Below, piece after piece: positions 1-8,815 of a stretch of DNA of 64,000 nucleotides. Below the pieces are notes generated by a model that was not told the origin of the DNA, made no database searches, and saw nothing but the letters and a program-made list of their open reading frames with translations. The number at the start of each line of letters is the position of its first letter. Position 1 is the stretch's first letter. Location: positions 1 to 64,000 of the forward strand of contig JADLBL010000019.1 of assembly GCA_020847735.1 (NCBI GenBank), in the 5' to 3' direction. The stretch comes from Candidatus Eisenbacteria bacterium (GTDB lineage: Bacteria > Eisenbacteria > RBG-16-71-46). The translations under genes and the position numbers were made by a program.

Positions 1-258
1 CCCGACTGCGGGCGACGGCACGCGGAGGGTTTGTTCGCCGAGCGAGCAGTCCCGCAGCCAGATCGGCGCCGGCTCCGTGAACAGTCCCCGCTCGTGCCGC
101 CGCCCGCAGCCCGAACACTCGTGCTGCCCCGAGCGCCGCTCGATCCGGACCACCTTCACCCGGCCTCGCCGCGGATGCCTCGTCTGCACGACGCCAACCA
201 CTTCGAACCCTTGCAACCCGAGATACGTCGCGACAAGATCGTCCCGCTCCTGGTTCAT
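1..258 (-). CDS. ISL3-family transposase, N-terminal part, cut by the window edge
   Basis: Reading leftwards from the ATG at 258 gives 86 uninterrupted codons that run off the window. The piece starts MNQERDDLVATYLGL and carries a zinc-finger-like cysteine pair (C48, C51 in HECSGCGRRH) followed by IWLRDC. This is the layout of the N-terminal zinc-binding domain of ISL3-type transposases, which precedes the helix-turn-helix and DDE domains. Those later domains are not in view, so whether the gene is intact is unknown. The family call rests on the finger and its spacing and was not checked by alignment. Confidence 0.65.
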   Translation of the reverse strand, partial: MNQERDDLVATYLGLQGFEVVGVVQTRHPRRGRVKVVRIERRSGQHECSGCGRRHERGLFTEPAPIWLRDCSLGEQTLRVPSPAVG

Positions 259-385
259 CCCTCTGGTTCCTCCTTCTTGGTCGAAGAAGAGCCATGGATG
301 AACCGGAGCGCCTACGCCGTCAACTCAGGCGCGCTCCACGGAATATCGAGAGGAGCCGCAATTGCCGCTTTGCATTGCGCGAAGT

Positions 386-535
386 CAATGGCGCCTGTTC
401 CAGGCCGTGTGCTGGCTCAAGGAGTGCCGTCGGCTCGGCACCCGGTTCGAGAAACTGGCGGTGAACTTCCTCGCGATGGCTGACCTGTCCTTCATCGAAC
501 GCTATCTGCGGGTGGCGTTCGCAAACTGCACCTAG
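386..535 (+). pseudogene. C-terminal remnant of an IS5-type DDE transposase
   Basis: The frame ending at the TAG at 533-535 encodes ...CWLKECRRLGTRFEKLAV followed by NFLAMADLSFIERYL. This matches the conserved last segment of IS5-family transposases, where W-L-K-x-x-R-R-L precedes the final helices of the DDE domain. Upstream of about 386 the frame no longer looks like a transposase and no start codon or catalytic residues precede it. It is therefore a decayed fragment. Its stop shares the CTAG palindrome with the stop of the convergent metal transporter gene. Confidence 0.6.
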
Positions 536-1467
536 CTCTCGGCCCGCAGCCCTCCGCCTTCGCGCCCCCGGGCGCGCTCGCCCGGCAGCGCCGGCTCGAC
601 GTGCACGACGACGTCGGTGAAGCCGGGCCAGCGGGCGCGAAGCCGGTCCTCGACACGGTGGCCGATCGCGTGTGCGTCGGCGATCGGCATGCGTGGGTCC
701 ACCAGCACGTGCAGGTCCACGTGCACGTCGTCGAGCGGACCGCGGCTGCGGACGTTGTGCACCTCGAGGACGCCCTCCTCCTGCACCGCTTCGGCCTCGA
801 CGAGGCCCGGCTCGACCCGTCGCTCGTCCGACAGCGTCGAAAGCGTGCCCTGCAGGACGCCGAAGCCGGCGCGCAGCACCAGCACGACGACCACCGCGGC
901 CGCAACCATGTCGGCCCAGGCCCATCCGAGCCGGATCGCGAACAGGCTGGCGAGCACGAGCGCGGTGGCGAGCAGGTCGCTGCCGGTGTGCGCGGCGTCG
1001 GCGATCAGCAGCTCGCTCTGCAGCGCGCGCCCGGCCCTGCGCTCGACGAGCGTGACGACCAGATTGATCGCCATCGTCGCGAGCAGCAGGTAGTAGCCCG
1101 TCGCGGTGACCCGCGGAACGACCGGATGATTCAGGCGGTCGATCGCGGTGGTGGCGATCTCGAAGCAGCCGACCAGCATCATCATCGCCACGGCCAGGGC
1201 CGCGAAGGTCTCGAACTTGCGGTGGCCATAGGGATGGTTCGCGTCCGGCGGACGCGAGGCGACCATGATGCTCACCAGCCCGATCACGTTCGACATGCTG
1301 TCGAGCAGCGAGTTCAGCCCGTCGGCCTGGATGCCCAGCGCTCCCGAGCGGCGGCCGTAGACGAGCTTGGCGACGGCGACCAGCAGGTTGAGCACGAGCG
1401 TGCCCGCCAGGACGAAGGCGATCCTTCGCGTGCGTTCGGTTCGTCGTTCCACCACGGCGCCTCCCAT
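532..1467 (-). CDS. Cation diffusion facilitator (CDF) family metal exporter
   Basis: The 311-residue protein has the CDF plan: membrane segments up to about residue 215, then a cytoplasmic metal-sensing domain (VHVDLHVLVDPRM onward). CDF proteins export divalent cations against protons. The second metal-site half is intact (HTGSD after ADAA), and the loop HPYGHRKFE is typical. In the first half the usual D/H-x-x-x-D reads N52-x-x-x-D56, so one ligand is Asn; this is a variant compared with zinc CDFs and the substrate is uncertain. A strong promoter (1477-1504) leaves only nine bases before the ATG, predicting a leaderless mRNA. It stands alone, convergent with transposase debris. Confidence 0.9.
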   Translation of the reverse strand: MGGAVVERRTERTRRIAFVLAGTLVLNLLVAVAKLVYGRRSGALGIQADGLNSLLDSMSNVIGLVSIMVASRPPDANHPYGHRKFETFAALAVAMMMLVGCFEIATTAIDRLNHPVVPRVTATGYYLLLATMAINLVVTLVERRAGRALQSELLIADAAHTGSDLLATALVLASLFAIRLGWAWADMVAAAVVVVLVLRAGFGVLQGTLSTLSDERRVEPGLVEAEAVQEEGVLEVHNVRSRGPLDDVHVDLHVLVDPRMPIADAHAIGHRVEDRLRARWPGFTDVVVHVEPALPGERARGREGGGLRAES

Positions 1468-1476
1468 AAGGAACGG

Positions 1477-1504
1477 AAGCTACTTCAGGTCATGGCCCGG
1501 TCAA
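1477..1504 (-). promoter_or_regulatory. Promoter of the CDF transporter
   Basis: On the minus strand TTGACC (1504-1499), a 16-base spacer and TAGCTT (1482-1477) form a sigma-70-type promoter. The ATG at 1467 follows nine bases after the -10, so transcription should begin at or next to the start codon. Confidence 0.6.
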
Positions 1505-1706
1505 AGAAGTCGGCCGGGGCGCGATGCGGCCGCGCTCGTGCGGCGCGTGCGCGCGTTCGTTCGCACGCGGCGCTGGCCCGTGGAACGGACCGCTACTATC
1601 GTGCGTCCATCTTCACGAAGCGGCGAAGCAGGGCCGTCCCGCCGGGCCTCACAGGCCCGGACTCGCACGCGCCGGCCGGGTTCGACCGCCCACCCCAGGA
1701 GCCGAC

Positions 1707-3176
1707 GTGAAACTGAACCGCTGGGCTGTCCTCGGCCTCGCCGCGATCGTCGTGGTGGCGGCCGTGTGGGTCGTGCGCGCGCGCCAGAAACCCGCCGCCC
1801 CGAAGTACCGGACGGCCGCCGTCGAGCGCGGCGACGTCACCGCCACCGTTTCGGCCACCGGCACGGTCAACCCGGTCATGCAGGTCGAGGTCGGCAGCCA
1901 GGTGAGCGGGACGCTGAACAAGCTGTACGTGGACTACAACTCGCGCGTGAAGGCCGGACAGGTGCTGTGCACGATCGATCCGTCCGCCTTCAAGGCCCGG
2001 CTCGCGCAGGCCGAGGCCGCGCTCGCCAGGGCCGACGCCGCGCTCAAGGACGGCAAGCGCCAGCTGGCCCGCGCGCAGGAACTCGTGCACGACAACTACA
2101 TCTCGCAGGCCGACGTCGAGGCGGCCGAGGTCGCGGTCGAACAGCGGCAGGCCGACGTCAAGCAGGCGCAGGCGCAGCTTCAGTCCGCGCAGGTGGACCT
2201 GAACAACACGACCATCCGCGCGCCGATCGACGGCGTCGTCATCTCGCGCTCGATCGACGTGGGACAGACGGTCGCGGCCAGCCTGCAGGCGCCCAAACTG
2301 TTCGTGATCGCGAACGACCTGACGCAGATGCAGGTCGAAACCAGCATTGACGAGGCCGATATCGGCCGCATCCGTCCCGGGCTGCCGGTGGCGTTCAACG
2401 TGGACGCGTTTCCGGACCAGGAGTTCGAGGGCAAGGTCTCGCAGGTCCGCCTCGAGCCCATCACCGATCAGAACGTCGTCACCTACACGACGGTCATCGC
2501 GACGCGCAACGACGCGCTGCAGCTCCGCCCCGGCATGACCGCGAACGTCACCGTCACGGTGGCTTCGCGCAAGGACGTGCTCAAGGTGCCGAACGCGGCG
2601 CTGCGGTTCCGGCTTCCCGGCAGTGGTGGGAGCGGGGCGGGTGGCTGGGGGGGCGGAGGGGGTGGAGGAACCGGGAATGGCGCGATGCGCCGGAGCTTCT
2701 CGTGGCTGCTCGATCGCATCGCCCCGCCTGCGTACGCGCAGGGCCGGGGCGGCTCCGGAACCGCGGGCGCGGGCCGCGCGGGCGGACGCCCGGCGGCGGT
2801 GCGGGACTCGGCGTCCGCCGTTCGCGGTGGCGGCCCGGCACGCGCAGCGAGCGGGGGCGAGAGCGCCGGCGCGCGACCCTGGGCGAAGGGGCTGACGGGC
2901 GGGCGCAATTTCGCGGGCGCGCCGGGGAGCGGACCCTCCCCCGAGTACCGTCCCGGAAGGGTCTACCTGCTGCAGGCCGGCAAGCCGGTCGAGGTGCGTG
3001 TCATGTCCGGCATCACCGATGGCACCATGACCGAGGTGCGGGGCGACAACCTCAAGGAAGGCGACCTCGTCGTGACCGGGATCGAGCTGGCCCAGTCCGA
3101 TCGCGGACAGGACCTGCAGCCTCCGGCCGGAATGGGCGGGCCGCGCTTCGGACCGCGTCCGGGTGGCCGCCGATGA
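1707..3176 (+). CDS. MacA-like periplasmic adaptor (HlyD/RND membrane-fusion family)
   Basis: This is an adaptor linking an inner-membrane pump to the outer membrane. An N-terminal membrane anchor (residues 8-24) is followed by the first lipoyl half (VSATGTVNPVMQVEVGSQVSG), a long Ala/Gln-rich coiled-coil hairpin (about 85-175), the second lipoyl half (RAPIDGVVISR) and a beta-barrel (about 205-300). The usual final domain resumes near residue 410 (YRPGRVYLLQAGKPVEVR). Between them lies an unusual insert of about 108 residues rich in Gly, Arg, Ala and Pro. The GTG at 1707 was chosen because AGGAG lies five bases upstream and the anchor begins directly after it; a possible -10 TACTAT sits at 1594-1599. 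The gene overlaps the permease gene by ATGA. Confidence 0.88.
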   Translation: MKLNRWAVLGLAAIVVVAAVWVVRARQKPAAPKYRTAAVERGDVTATVSATGTVNPVMQVEVGSQVSGTLNKLYVDYNSRVKAGQVLCTIDPSAFKARLAQAEAALARADAALKDGKRQLARAQELVHDNYISQADVEAAEVAVEQRQADVKQAQAQLQSAQVDLNNTTIRAPIDGVVISRSIDVGQTVAASLQAPKLFVIANDLTQMQVETSIDEADIGRIRPGLPVAFNVDAFPDQEFEGKVSQVRLEPITDQNVVTYTTVIATRNDALQLRPGMTANVTVTVASRKDVLKVPNAALRFRLPGSGGSGAGGWGGGGGGGTGNGAMRRSFSWLLDRIAPPAYAQGRGGSGTAGAGRAGGRPAAVRDSASAVRGGGPARAASGGESAGARPWAKGLTGGRNFAGAPGSGPSPEYRPGRVYLLQAGKPVEVRVMSGITDGTMTEVRGDNLKEGDLVVTGIELAQSDRGQDLQPPAGMGGPRFGPRPGGRR

Positions 3177-4390
3177 ACCTGCCGATGCTGGCGCAGCTCG
3201 GGCTCCAGGCGCTGACGCGCAACCGCATGCGCGCCGCGCTCACGGTGCTCGGCATCGTCATCGGCGTCGCCGCGGTCATCGCCACGCTCGCCATCGGGCA
3301 GGGCGCGCGGGCCGCGGTCCAGCGGCAGATCCGCTCGCTCGGCGCGAACGTGATGACCGTCCGGCCCGGCACGATTTCGGCGGGCGGCGTGCGCATGGGC
3401 ATGGGCGGCAACACGACGCTGATGCCGGACGACGCCGTGGCGATCCGCCGGGAATGTCCGGCGGTCGCGGCGGTCTCCCCGCTGGTCCAGCGCGGCGTGC
3501 AGATCGTGTACGGGAACATGAACTGGGGCACGAACGTCCAGGGCGTCGCTCCCGAGTTCGTGGACATCCGCCAGTGGCCGGTCGAGGACGGTGCGATGTT
3601 CACCGACTCCGACGTGCGCGGCTCGGCCAAGGTCTGCGTCATCGGCACCAAGGTGCGCGACCAGTTGTTCGGCTCCGTGGACCCGGTCGGCAGCATGCTC
3701 CGCATCAAGGACGTTCCCTTCCGCATCGTCGGCGTGTTGAGCCACAAGGGCGGACAGGGCATGGGCGGCGATCAGGACGACGTCGTGCTCGCCCCGTGGA
3801 CGACCGTGCAGAGCCGGCTGCTCGGCGTCACGCACCTGAACGCGATCATCGTCTCGGCGGTCAGCGAATCGCAGGTCGAGGACGCCCGCACGCAGATCAC
3901 CGAGCTGCTGCGCCAGCGGCACCGCATCCGGCCGGGCACGGACGACGACTTCTTCATCTACACCCAGCTCGACATCGCGAGCACGGCCGAGTCCACCAGC
4001 AAGGTCATGACCACGCTGCTCGCCAGCGTCGCGGCCGTCTCGCTGCTGGTCGGCGGCATCGGCATCATGAACATCATGCTCGTCTCGGTGACCGAGCGGA
4101 CGCGCGAGATCGGCATCCGTCGTGCGATCGGCGCGAAGAAGCAGGACATCCTGCTCCAGTTCCTGGCCGAGGCGATGTTCCTGTCGCTCGCCGGCGGCGC
4201 TCTTGGCGTGACGTTCGGCATCGCCGCCTCGACCGCCATCACGAACCTCGCCCGCTGGCCGACGCAGGTGGAGCCGCAGGTCGTGGTGCTGGCGCTGGGC
4301 TTCGCCTCGGCGGTGGGCGTGTTCTTCGGCTTCTACCCGGCCAAGCGCGCCGCGGATCTCGACGTCATCGAATCGCTCCGCTACGAGTAG
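3173..4390 (+). CDS. MacB-like ABC transporter permease (FtsX/MacB_PCD)
   Basis: The 405-residue membrane protein has a first membrane helix near residues 20-42, a large periplasmic domain (about 45-270) and three C-terminal helices containing GGIGIMNIMLVSVTERTREI and GIRRAIGAKKQDI, the signature of the MacB/LolC permease family. Such permeases work mechanically with a MacA-like adaptor to expel antibiotics, peptides or lipids. Full MacB carries an ATPase on the same chain; this version has only the permease. The separate ATPase gene expected beside it is absent from this window. ATG at 3173 overlaps the adaptor stop by four bases, so translation is coupled. Confidence 0.9.
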   Translation: MNLPMLAQLGLQALTRNRMRAALTVLGIVIGVAAVIATLAIGQGARAAVQRQIRSLGANVMTVRPGTISAGGVRMGMGGNTTLMPDDAVAIRRECPAVAAVSPLVQRGVQIVYGNMNWGTNVQGVAPEFVDIRQWPVEDGAMFTDSDVRGSAKVCVIGTKVRDQLFGSVDPVGSMLRIKDVPFRIVGVLSHKGGQGMGGDQDDVVLAPWTTVQSRLLGVTHLNAIIVSAVSESQVEDARTQITELLRQRHRIRPGTDDDFFIYTQLDIASTAESTSKVMTTLLASVAAVSLLVGGIGIMNIMLVSVTERTREIGIRRAIGAKKQDILLQFLAEAMFLSLAGGALGVTFGIAASTAITNLARWPTQVEPQVVVLALGFASAVGVFFGFYPAKRAADLDVIESLRYE

Positions 4391-4402
4391 TGGAGCCCCG
4401 GG

Positions 4403-7105
4403 TCAGCGCAGGATCGTGACGCGCTGCGTCGAGATTTCGCGCCCGGCGACGCGCACCGTCGCGAAATAGAGTCCCGGGGCGAGCGCCGCGGGGACGGCGG
4501 CGACCAGGTCGCTCGCGCCCGGTTCGAGCCCGCCGCGCCAGAGCGTGGCGACGCGCCGGCCCTGGACGTCGTGCAGCGCCCAGTCCACCGGTGCGGCTTG
4601 CGCGAGCGCGAGCGGCAGGCGCAGCGCGCCGCGCGTCGGGTTCGGCCAGGCGCGCCCGCACGAGACGGCGCCGCTCCCGTGCGGCACATCCGCGGCGGCC
4701 TGGCCGGGATGGTGGACGCGCACGCGATCGATCCACAGCCCGGCGCCGCCGATCCAGTCGTCGGCGCACGCCCGCACCAGCGCGCGCGCCGGGCCCGGCA
4801 CGAACGGCGAAAGGTCCACCGAACGCTGCACCCATCCGGAGCTCCGTCCGCTCCAGCAGGCCTCGAATCGCGGGATGGAGAGCGAACCCGACTGCATGAC
4901 GTGCGTGTAGCCGGGCACAGGGTTCGCGGTCAGCGTCGCCGTCGAGCCCCATGGCTGGACCTCGACGCGAAAACCGTCCCAGGCGTTGCCCGCGTCCTGC
5001 TGTTCGAAGTCGTGCCACTCGTCGAACCGCAGGCTCGCCCCCGGCTCGATGCCGTACGTCCACGGCAGGTAGAGGATGGCGTCGGAGTGCGGCGGGTAGG
5101 GCAGTCCCCCCGGCGCCCCGAAATGCCACGCGGTGCCGCCCTCTGGGGACGAGCGATACGTGTCCGGGGCCCACGGGTCGCGCATGGACCAGATCGCCGA
5201 CAGGTGGAAGTAACCGCTCGGGTTCTCGAAGTCGTCGAGGATGTCGCGCACGATGCGCATGGTGTCGAACGAAGCGTTGGAGTAGCCGACGTTGCCGGCC
5301 TGCGAGCGGTCGCGGGCGGCGAAGCGATAGGCGACGCGGTGACCAGGGTCGAGCCCCGCCCCGAGCGAGACGACGAACGAGTCGCCCCCCGCGTGCGTCA
5401 CCGGCACGGCGGCGACGGGGCCGCCGTCCGCCGCGACCTCGCACCAGACCGAATCCACGCCGAGGTTGTCCGTCACGCGCGCGAGCATCGCCTGCGGCAT
5501 GCGCGTGTCGGCCTGCGCCGGCACGGGCACGTGCGCGAGGGTCGGGGGCGTGAGGTCGGGCCCGCAGAAGTACGCGAGCGGCGCGGCACCGCCCCCCGCG
5601 GGGGACTGCGCCGCGAGCGCGGGACTGCCGGCGTCGGCCGAGATCCAGTATTCGACCTCTCCGGGCGTGGCCGGGATCACCGCCGCGAACGAGTCGGCTC
5701 CGGCGGGAGCCATCGGCAACGTCGTGAACGGGCCGCCGGCGCCCGCCCGCCAGTGCAGCGCGACCGAAGGCGGCGCGGCGAGCGCGAGCGCGCCGCCCTC
5801 GCGCGCGACGCGCGCGACCACCGGGCGCGGCGCAGACGCGTCCTCGGTGTCGGCGAGGGGCTCGTGCGCGATCACGAGCCGCCCCTCGCGCGAGGGCAGC
5901 CGCACGTCCACCGACCCGCGCCCGGCGGTGGCCTCGACGACGAGCGAGGGAAAGCGCGCCCGCAGCGCTCCGAGCTTGGCGAGGTCGGCGGCGGTGGCGT
6001 CCGTTCCGCGCGGAACGACGAGCACGAAGGCGACACGCCACGCGTGCGGCGCCTGCGCGGACGCCGGCAGGCGAGGACCGTTCAGCCGCTCGAGGTCGTC
6101 CAGCGTCCAGAGCGTCGCCCGGCCGTGGCAGCCGATGCCGACCCCGGGGATGCTCCATGGCACGTAGTCGCCTGGCGGGTTCATCCCGGTCGGGTCGTTG
6201 ACGACGAGCAGCGACTCCACCTCGCTCCGCGGACGCAGGCCCATGAGGTACTGGTCGAGCGCCCCCCACGTCGTGGTCGCGCCCGTCGTCACGAACGAAT
6301 CGCCACCGACCCTCGTCCAGTCGCAGCCCTCCATGAACGAGGAGTCGGAGTCGAAGAAGAAGTTCCAGTGCTGTCGGTCGCGCCCGAGCAGCGACGGCGC
6401 GGGCGTTCCGGCCGAGTCGAGCCAGGTGTAGGCGAGCCAGCGGTGACCGAACTCGTGCGCGAGAAAGCCGACCGCGTTGAACGTGTCGCCGGGCGGCACC
6501 TCGTCCGGGTTCTCGGGGTAGCGGTGCAGCCCGTTCATCGTCATGACCGTCTCGAGGCGCGAAGGGCTGCCGAACGACGCGCCGAGATCGAAGCGCGAAA
6601 GCCCGATGCCGTCGGTGTTGTTGCGGACCACCCAGGCCGCCGCGAGCGCCGTCGGAGAGCCGAGCCACTGGTCGAGGCCGCTGGCGAGGTACACGGCCAG
6701 GAACTCCACCGAATCGTCGTGCGTTCGATAGAAAGCCTGCGTCATCGCCGCGACGTCGAGGACGTTGTGGCTGCCCTTGTCCGTGTAGAAGAAGGTCCCA
6801 TCGTCCTCGAGCACGGCGATGCCCGCCGTGTCGGCGCTGTGCGGCGTCGGCTGCGGGGCGGCGAGCGATTCACCGGCGCGGCGCACGGCCAGCTCGAACG
6901 AGGACTCGAGGCGCGTGCCGCACGCACCCGGGTCGGCCTGCGACGGAATCGCGGCCAGCGGACCGGCCACGGGCGGGGCCGCCGGGTCGAATCCGCGTCC
7001 GGCGCCCCGGGACACGTGCGGCCAGGGCAGGGGCGCCGCGAAGGCGGGCAGGCAGGCCGCCGCGAGGGCGACCGGAAGCACGAGGCGGGGGAAGGCGGGA
7101 CGCAC
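4403..7105 (-). CDS. Large secreted protein with HExxH metalloprotease motif and FlgD-like C-terminal module
   Basis: The 900-residue protein starts with a signal peptide (about 1-23, ending AFAA). Residues 217-221 read HEFGH inside VGFLAHEFGHRWLAY, the zinc site of gluzincin/metzincin-type peptidases, so the N-terminal third is probably a metallopeptidase-like domain. A beta-rich middle region follows. The last 80 residues have the form PNPTRG..LP..V..DVQGRRVATLW..PG..YF, a FlgD-Ig-like module common at the ends of secreted proteins in FCB-type phyla. Substrate is unknown. The GTG at 7105 lies six bases after a -10-like TAGACT (7117-7112), so the message may be leaderless. It ends twelve bases from the convergent permease gene. 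Confidence 0.75.
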   Translation of the reverse strand: MRPAFPRLVLPVALAAACLPAFAAPLPWPHVSRGAGRGFDPAAPPVAGPLAAIPSQADPGACGTRLESSFELAVRRAGESLAAPQPTPHSADTAGIAVLEDDGTFFYTDKGSHNVLDVAAMTQAFYRTHDDSVEFLAVYLASGLDQWLGSPTALAAAWVVRNNTDGIGLSRFDLGASFGSPSRLETVMTMNGLHRYPENPDEVPPGDTFNAVGFLAHEFGHRWLAYTWLDSAGTPAPSLLGRDRQHWNFFFDSDSSFMEGCDWTRVGGDSFVTTGATTTWGALDQYLMGLRPRSEVESLLVVNDPTGMNPPGDYVPWSIPGVGIGCHGRATLWTLDDLERLNGPRLPASAQAPHAWRVAFVLVVPRGTDATAADLAKLGALRARFPSLVVEATAGRGSVDVRLPSREGRLVIAHEPLADTEDASAPRPVVARVAREGGALALAAPPSVALHWRAGAGGPFTTLPMAPAGADSFAAVIPATPGEVEYWISADAGSPALAAQSPAGGGAAPLAYFCGPDLTPPTLAHVPVPAQADTRMPQAMLARVTDNLGVDSVWCEVAADGGPVAAVPVTHAGGDSFVVSLGAGLDPGHRVAYRFAARDRSQAGNVGYSNASFDTMRIVRDILDDFENPSGYFHLSAIWSMRDPWAPDTYRSSPEGGTAWHFGAPGGLPYPPHSDAILYLPWTYGIEPGASLRFDEWHDFEQQDAGNAWDGFRVEVQPWGSTATLTANPVPGYTHVMQSGSLSIPRFEACWSGRSSGWVQRSVDLSPFVPGPARALVRACADDWIGGAGLWIDRVRVHHPGQAAADVPHGSGAVSCGRAWPNPTRGALRLPLALAQAAPVDWALHDVQGRRVATLWRGGLEPGASDLVAAVPAALAPGLYFATVRVAGREISTQRVTILR

Positions 7106-7138
7106 GCGCGAAGTCTAGCGGTCGGCGCGGGGGAGTGG

Positions 7139-8719
7139 CTAACGTTTCGTCGCGCGCTTCGGCGCCCGCTTCGGTCGCGTCGGCGGGGGGACCGGGGCCG
7201 GCGCCTGCGAGAGGGCGGCGTCCGGTTCCGCGGGTGACGCGGTCGTCACGGAGTCGAGCGGAGCGCCGCGACCGTCCGCGGCATGGAACCACAGCACGTC
7301 GCCCGGCCGCCTCGCCGGCCGGTCCGCTGGCGCCGACGAGGAGTCCGACGCCTCGGGCAGCGCCGCGTATTCCTCGCGCGTCACCCACAGCGCCGGCCGG
7401 CGGAGCGTCCACGCCACGAAGTCCGGGGTGTCGGAGAAGACCGGGTTGCCCCCGGGCATGGCCGCCGGCAGCGAGGCGAGCGCCGACCGTTCGCGGGCGA
7501 GGCGCGCGCGCGCCGCCGCGCCTTCCCGCCAGCCGCCGGCGAGCGCGGGCAGCTCGCTCACGCCGAGCAGCAGGGTCAGGACCGTCATCCAGGCTCTCGG
7601 CCCGCGGTACCGCGGCGGCAGCCAGTCCACGAGCTCGGCGGCGCCGCGCGCGGCGCCGAGCGCGAACACGGGCAGGAAGGGCACGACGTAGCGCGGGTCG
7701 GGCAGCGTCACGGTCATGATCGCGAGCGGCAGCATCGCGAGCGCGGCCGCCACCATCGCGAGCACCCGGCTCGCCGGAGCCTGCAGGGCGAGCAGCGCTC
7801 CGATCGGCGCCAGCCAGCCCGTGAAGTCCGAGGGCGAGAGCAGCACCCGCTTGAGCGCGCGCGGGAAGAACACGAGCCACTTGCCCGGCAGGCCCGCCAG
7901 CGAGTCCGCGAGAACCTGCGGCCAGGCCCGCGGCGGAATCGCGAAGTCGCGCATCACCGAAATCTCGGGCCGCGCTCCCCAGTAGCCGACCAGCAGGTAC
8001 CCCGAGAGATTGAACAAAGGCGAGCCGGCATGCATCCACCCGTGCCACATCCACGGCAGCAGCGGCGCGAGGGCGACGAGCACGAAGCGCCTGCGCGCGG
8101 GACCGGCGAGCAGCGCGAGCAGCGGCAGCGCGAGCAGGAACTCGGGGCGCACGAGCAGACCTGCGCCGAGCGCGAGCCCGGCCCGCAGCCCTCGCGGGCG
8201 CGTGCGGGCGAGTTGTTCGAGCGCCAGCGCGAGCAGCCAGGCGCCGAGCACCAGCGCGAGATCGTGATGGACCGCGCGCAGCGTCAGCGGCGAGAGCGTG
8301 AACGCGAGCGCCGCCGCCGTGCCGGTCGGCGGCGTATGCCAGCGCTCGCCGAGGCGGCGCAGCGCAAGCGCGGCGAGCACCGCGAACAGGGCGGCGAGCC
8401 AGGCGAGATGGTCGAGCGCGCCGGGACCCGCGAGGGCGACCAACGGCGCGAGCAGCACCGGCACGAGCGGCCCGTGCACCAGCACCGGCACGCTGCCCGA
8501 AGTGTCGCGCAGACTCCAGAGCGGCGGATGCACGACCGGCGTGTGGAAACCGTGTCCGGCAAGCAGCGAGCGCGCGACGGCGCCGTACTCCCAGGAGTCG
8601 TCGAGCGGATCGGGCACGCCCGCACGGAGCCCCGCGAGATCCACGAGCCAGAAGAGGACGAGGAAGATCACCGTGCCCGCGAGCCACGAGCGCGAAGTCC
8701 GCGTGGCGTACGTGCGCAT
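7139..8719 (-). CDS. Polytopic membrane glycosyltransferase-like protein (GT-C / ArnT-PMT type)
   Basis: The 526-residue protein has one N-terminal membrane helix, then a first outside loop with DPLDDSWEYG, resembling the acidic catalytic loop of GT-C glycosyltransferases (ArnT, PMT, GT39/GT83). About ten further hydrophobic helices follow to about residue 400, then a soluble tail ending in a basic KRAPKRATKR-like stretch. Members use polyprenyl-phosphate sugars on the outer face of the membrane. The ATG at 8719 was chosen because the first helix follows it and a promoter (8728-8757) ends eight bases upstream. It is divergent from the deacetylase-like gene, suggesting one surface-glycan locus. 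Confidence 0.75.
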   Translation of the reverse strand: MRTYATRTSRSWLAGTVIFLVLFWLVDLAGLRAGVPDPLDDSWEYGAVARSLLAGHGFHTPVVHPPLWSLRDTSGSVPVLVHGPLVPVLLAPLVALAGPGALDHLAWLAALFAVLAALALRRLGERWHTPPTGTAAALAFTLSPLTLRAVHHDLALVLGAWLLALALEQLARTRPRGLRAGLALGAGLLVRPEFLLALPLLALLAGPARRRFVLVALAPLLPWMWHGWMHAGSPLFNLSGYLLVGYWGARPEISVMRDFAIPPRAWPQVLADSLAGLPGKWLVFFPRALKRVLLSPSDFTGWLAPIGALLALQAPASRVLAMVAAALAMLPLAIMTVTLPDPRYVVPFLPVFALGAARGAAELVDWLPPRYRGPRAWMTVLTLLLGVSELPALAGGWREGAAARARLARERSALASLPAAMPGGNPVFSDTPDFVAWTLRRPALWVTREEYAALPEASDSSSAPADRPARRPGDVLWFHAADGRGAPLDSVTTASPAEPDAALSQAPAPVPPPTRPKRAPKRATKR

Positions 8720-8727
8720 GGCGGGGC

Positions 8728-8757
8728 ACGGTGGCACACGCCGCGCGCGAAGGTCAA
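8728..8757 (-). promoter_or_regulatory. Promoter of the GT-C-type glycosyltransferase gene
   Basis: On the minus strand TTGACC (8757-8752), an 18-base spacer and CACCGT (8733-8728) lie eight bases before the ATG at 8719. A plus-strand -10-like TATAGT at 8769-8774 probably serves the divergent gene, but its -35 is not clear. Confidence 0.45.
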
Positions 8758-8815
8758 CGCGCGTGCGGTATAGTTCCCGGGCGCTTTTCGCCGACGACTC
8801 GCCCGGGAGCCTCGC

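Larger units (their letters stand above)
1..535. mobile_element. Insertion-sequence debris at the left edge
   Basis: Two transposase fragments of different families lie back to back: an ISL3-type N-terminus on the minus strand (1-258) and an IS5-type C-terminus on the plus strand (about 386-535). The stretch 259-385 has no gene; it should hold the promoter-side end of the ISL3-type element, and GGCTCTTCTTC on the minus strand near 280-290 could belong to its terminal repeat. The element boundary cannot be fixed because the rest lies off the left edge. Confidence 0.55.

Noticed and set aside
4571-7237. An 888-codon plus-strand frame opposite the secreted HExxH protein
   Set aside because: Arg/Gly/Val-rich without domains, while the opposite strand gives a signal peptide, a zinc motif and a C-terminal module.
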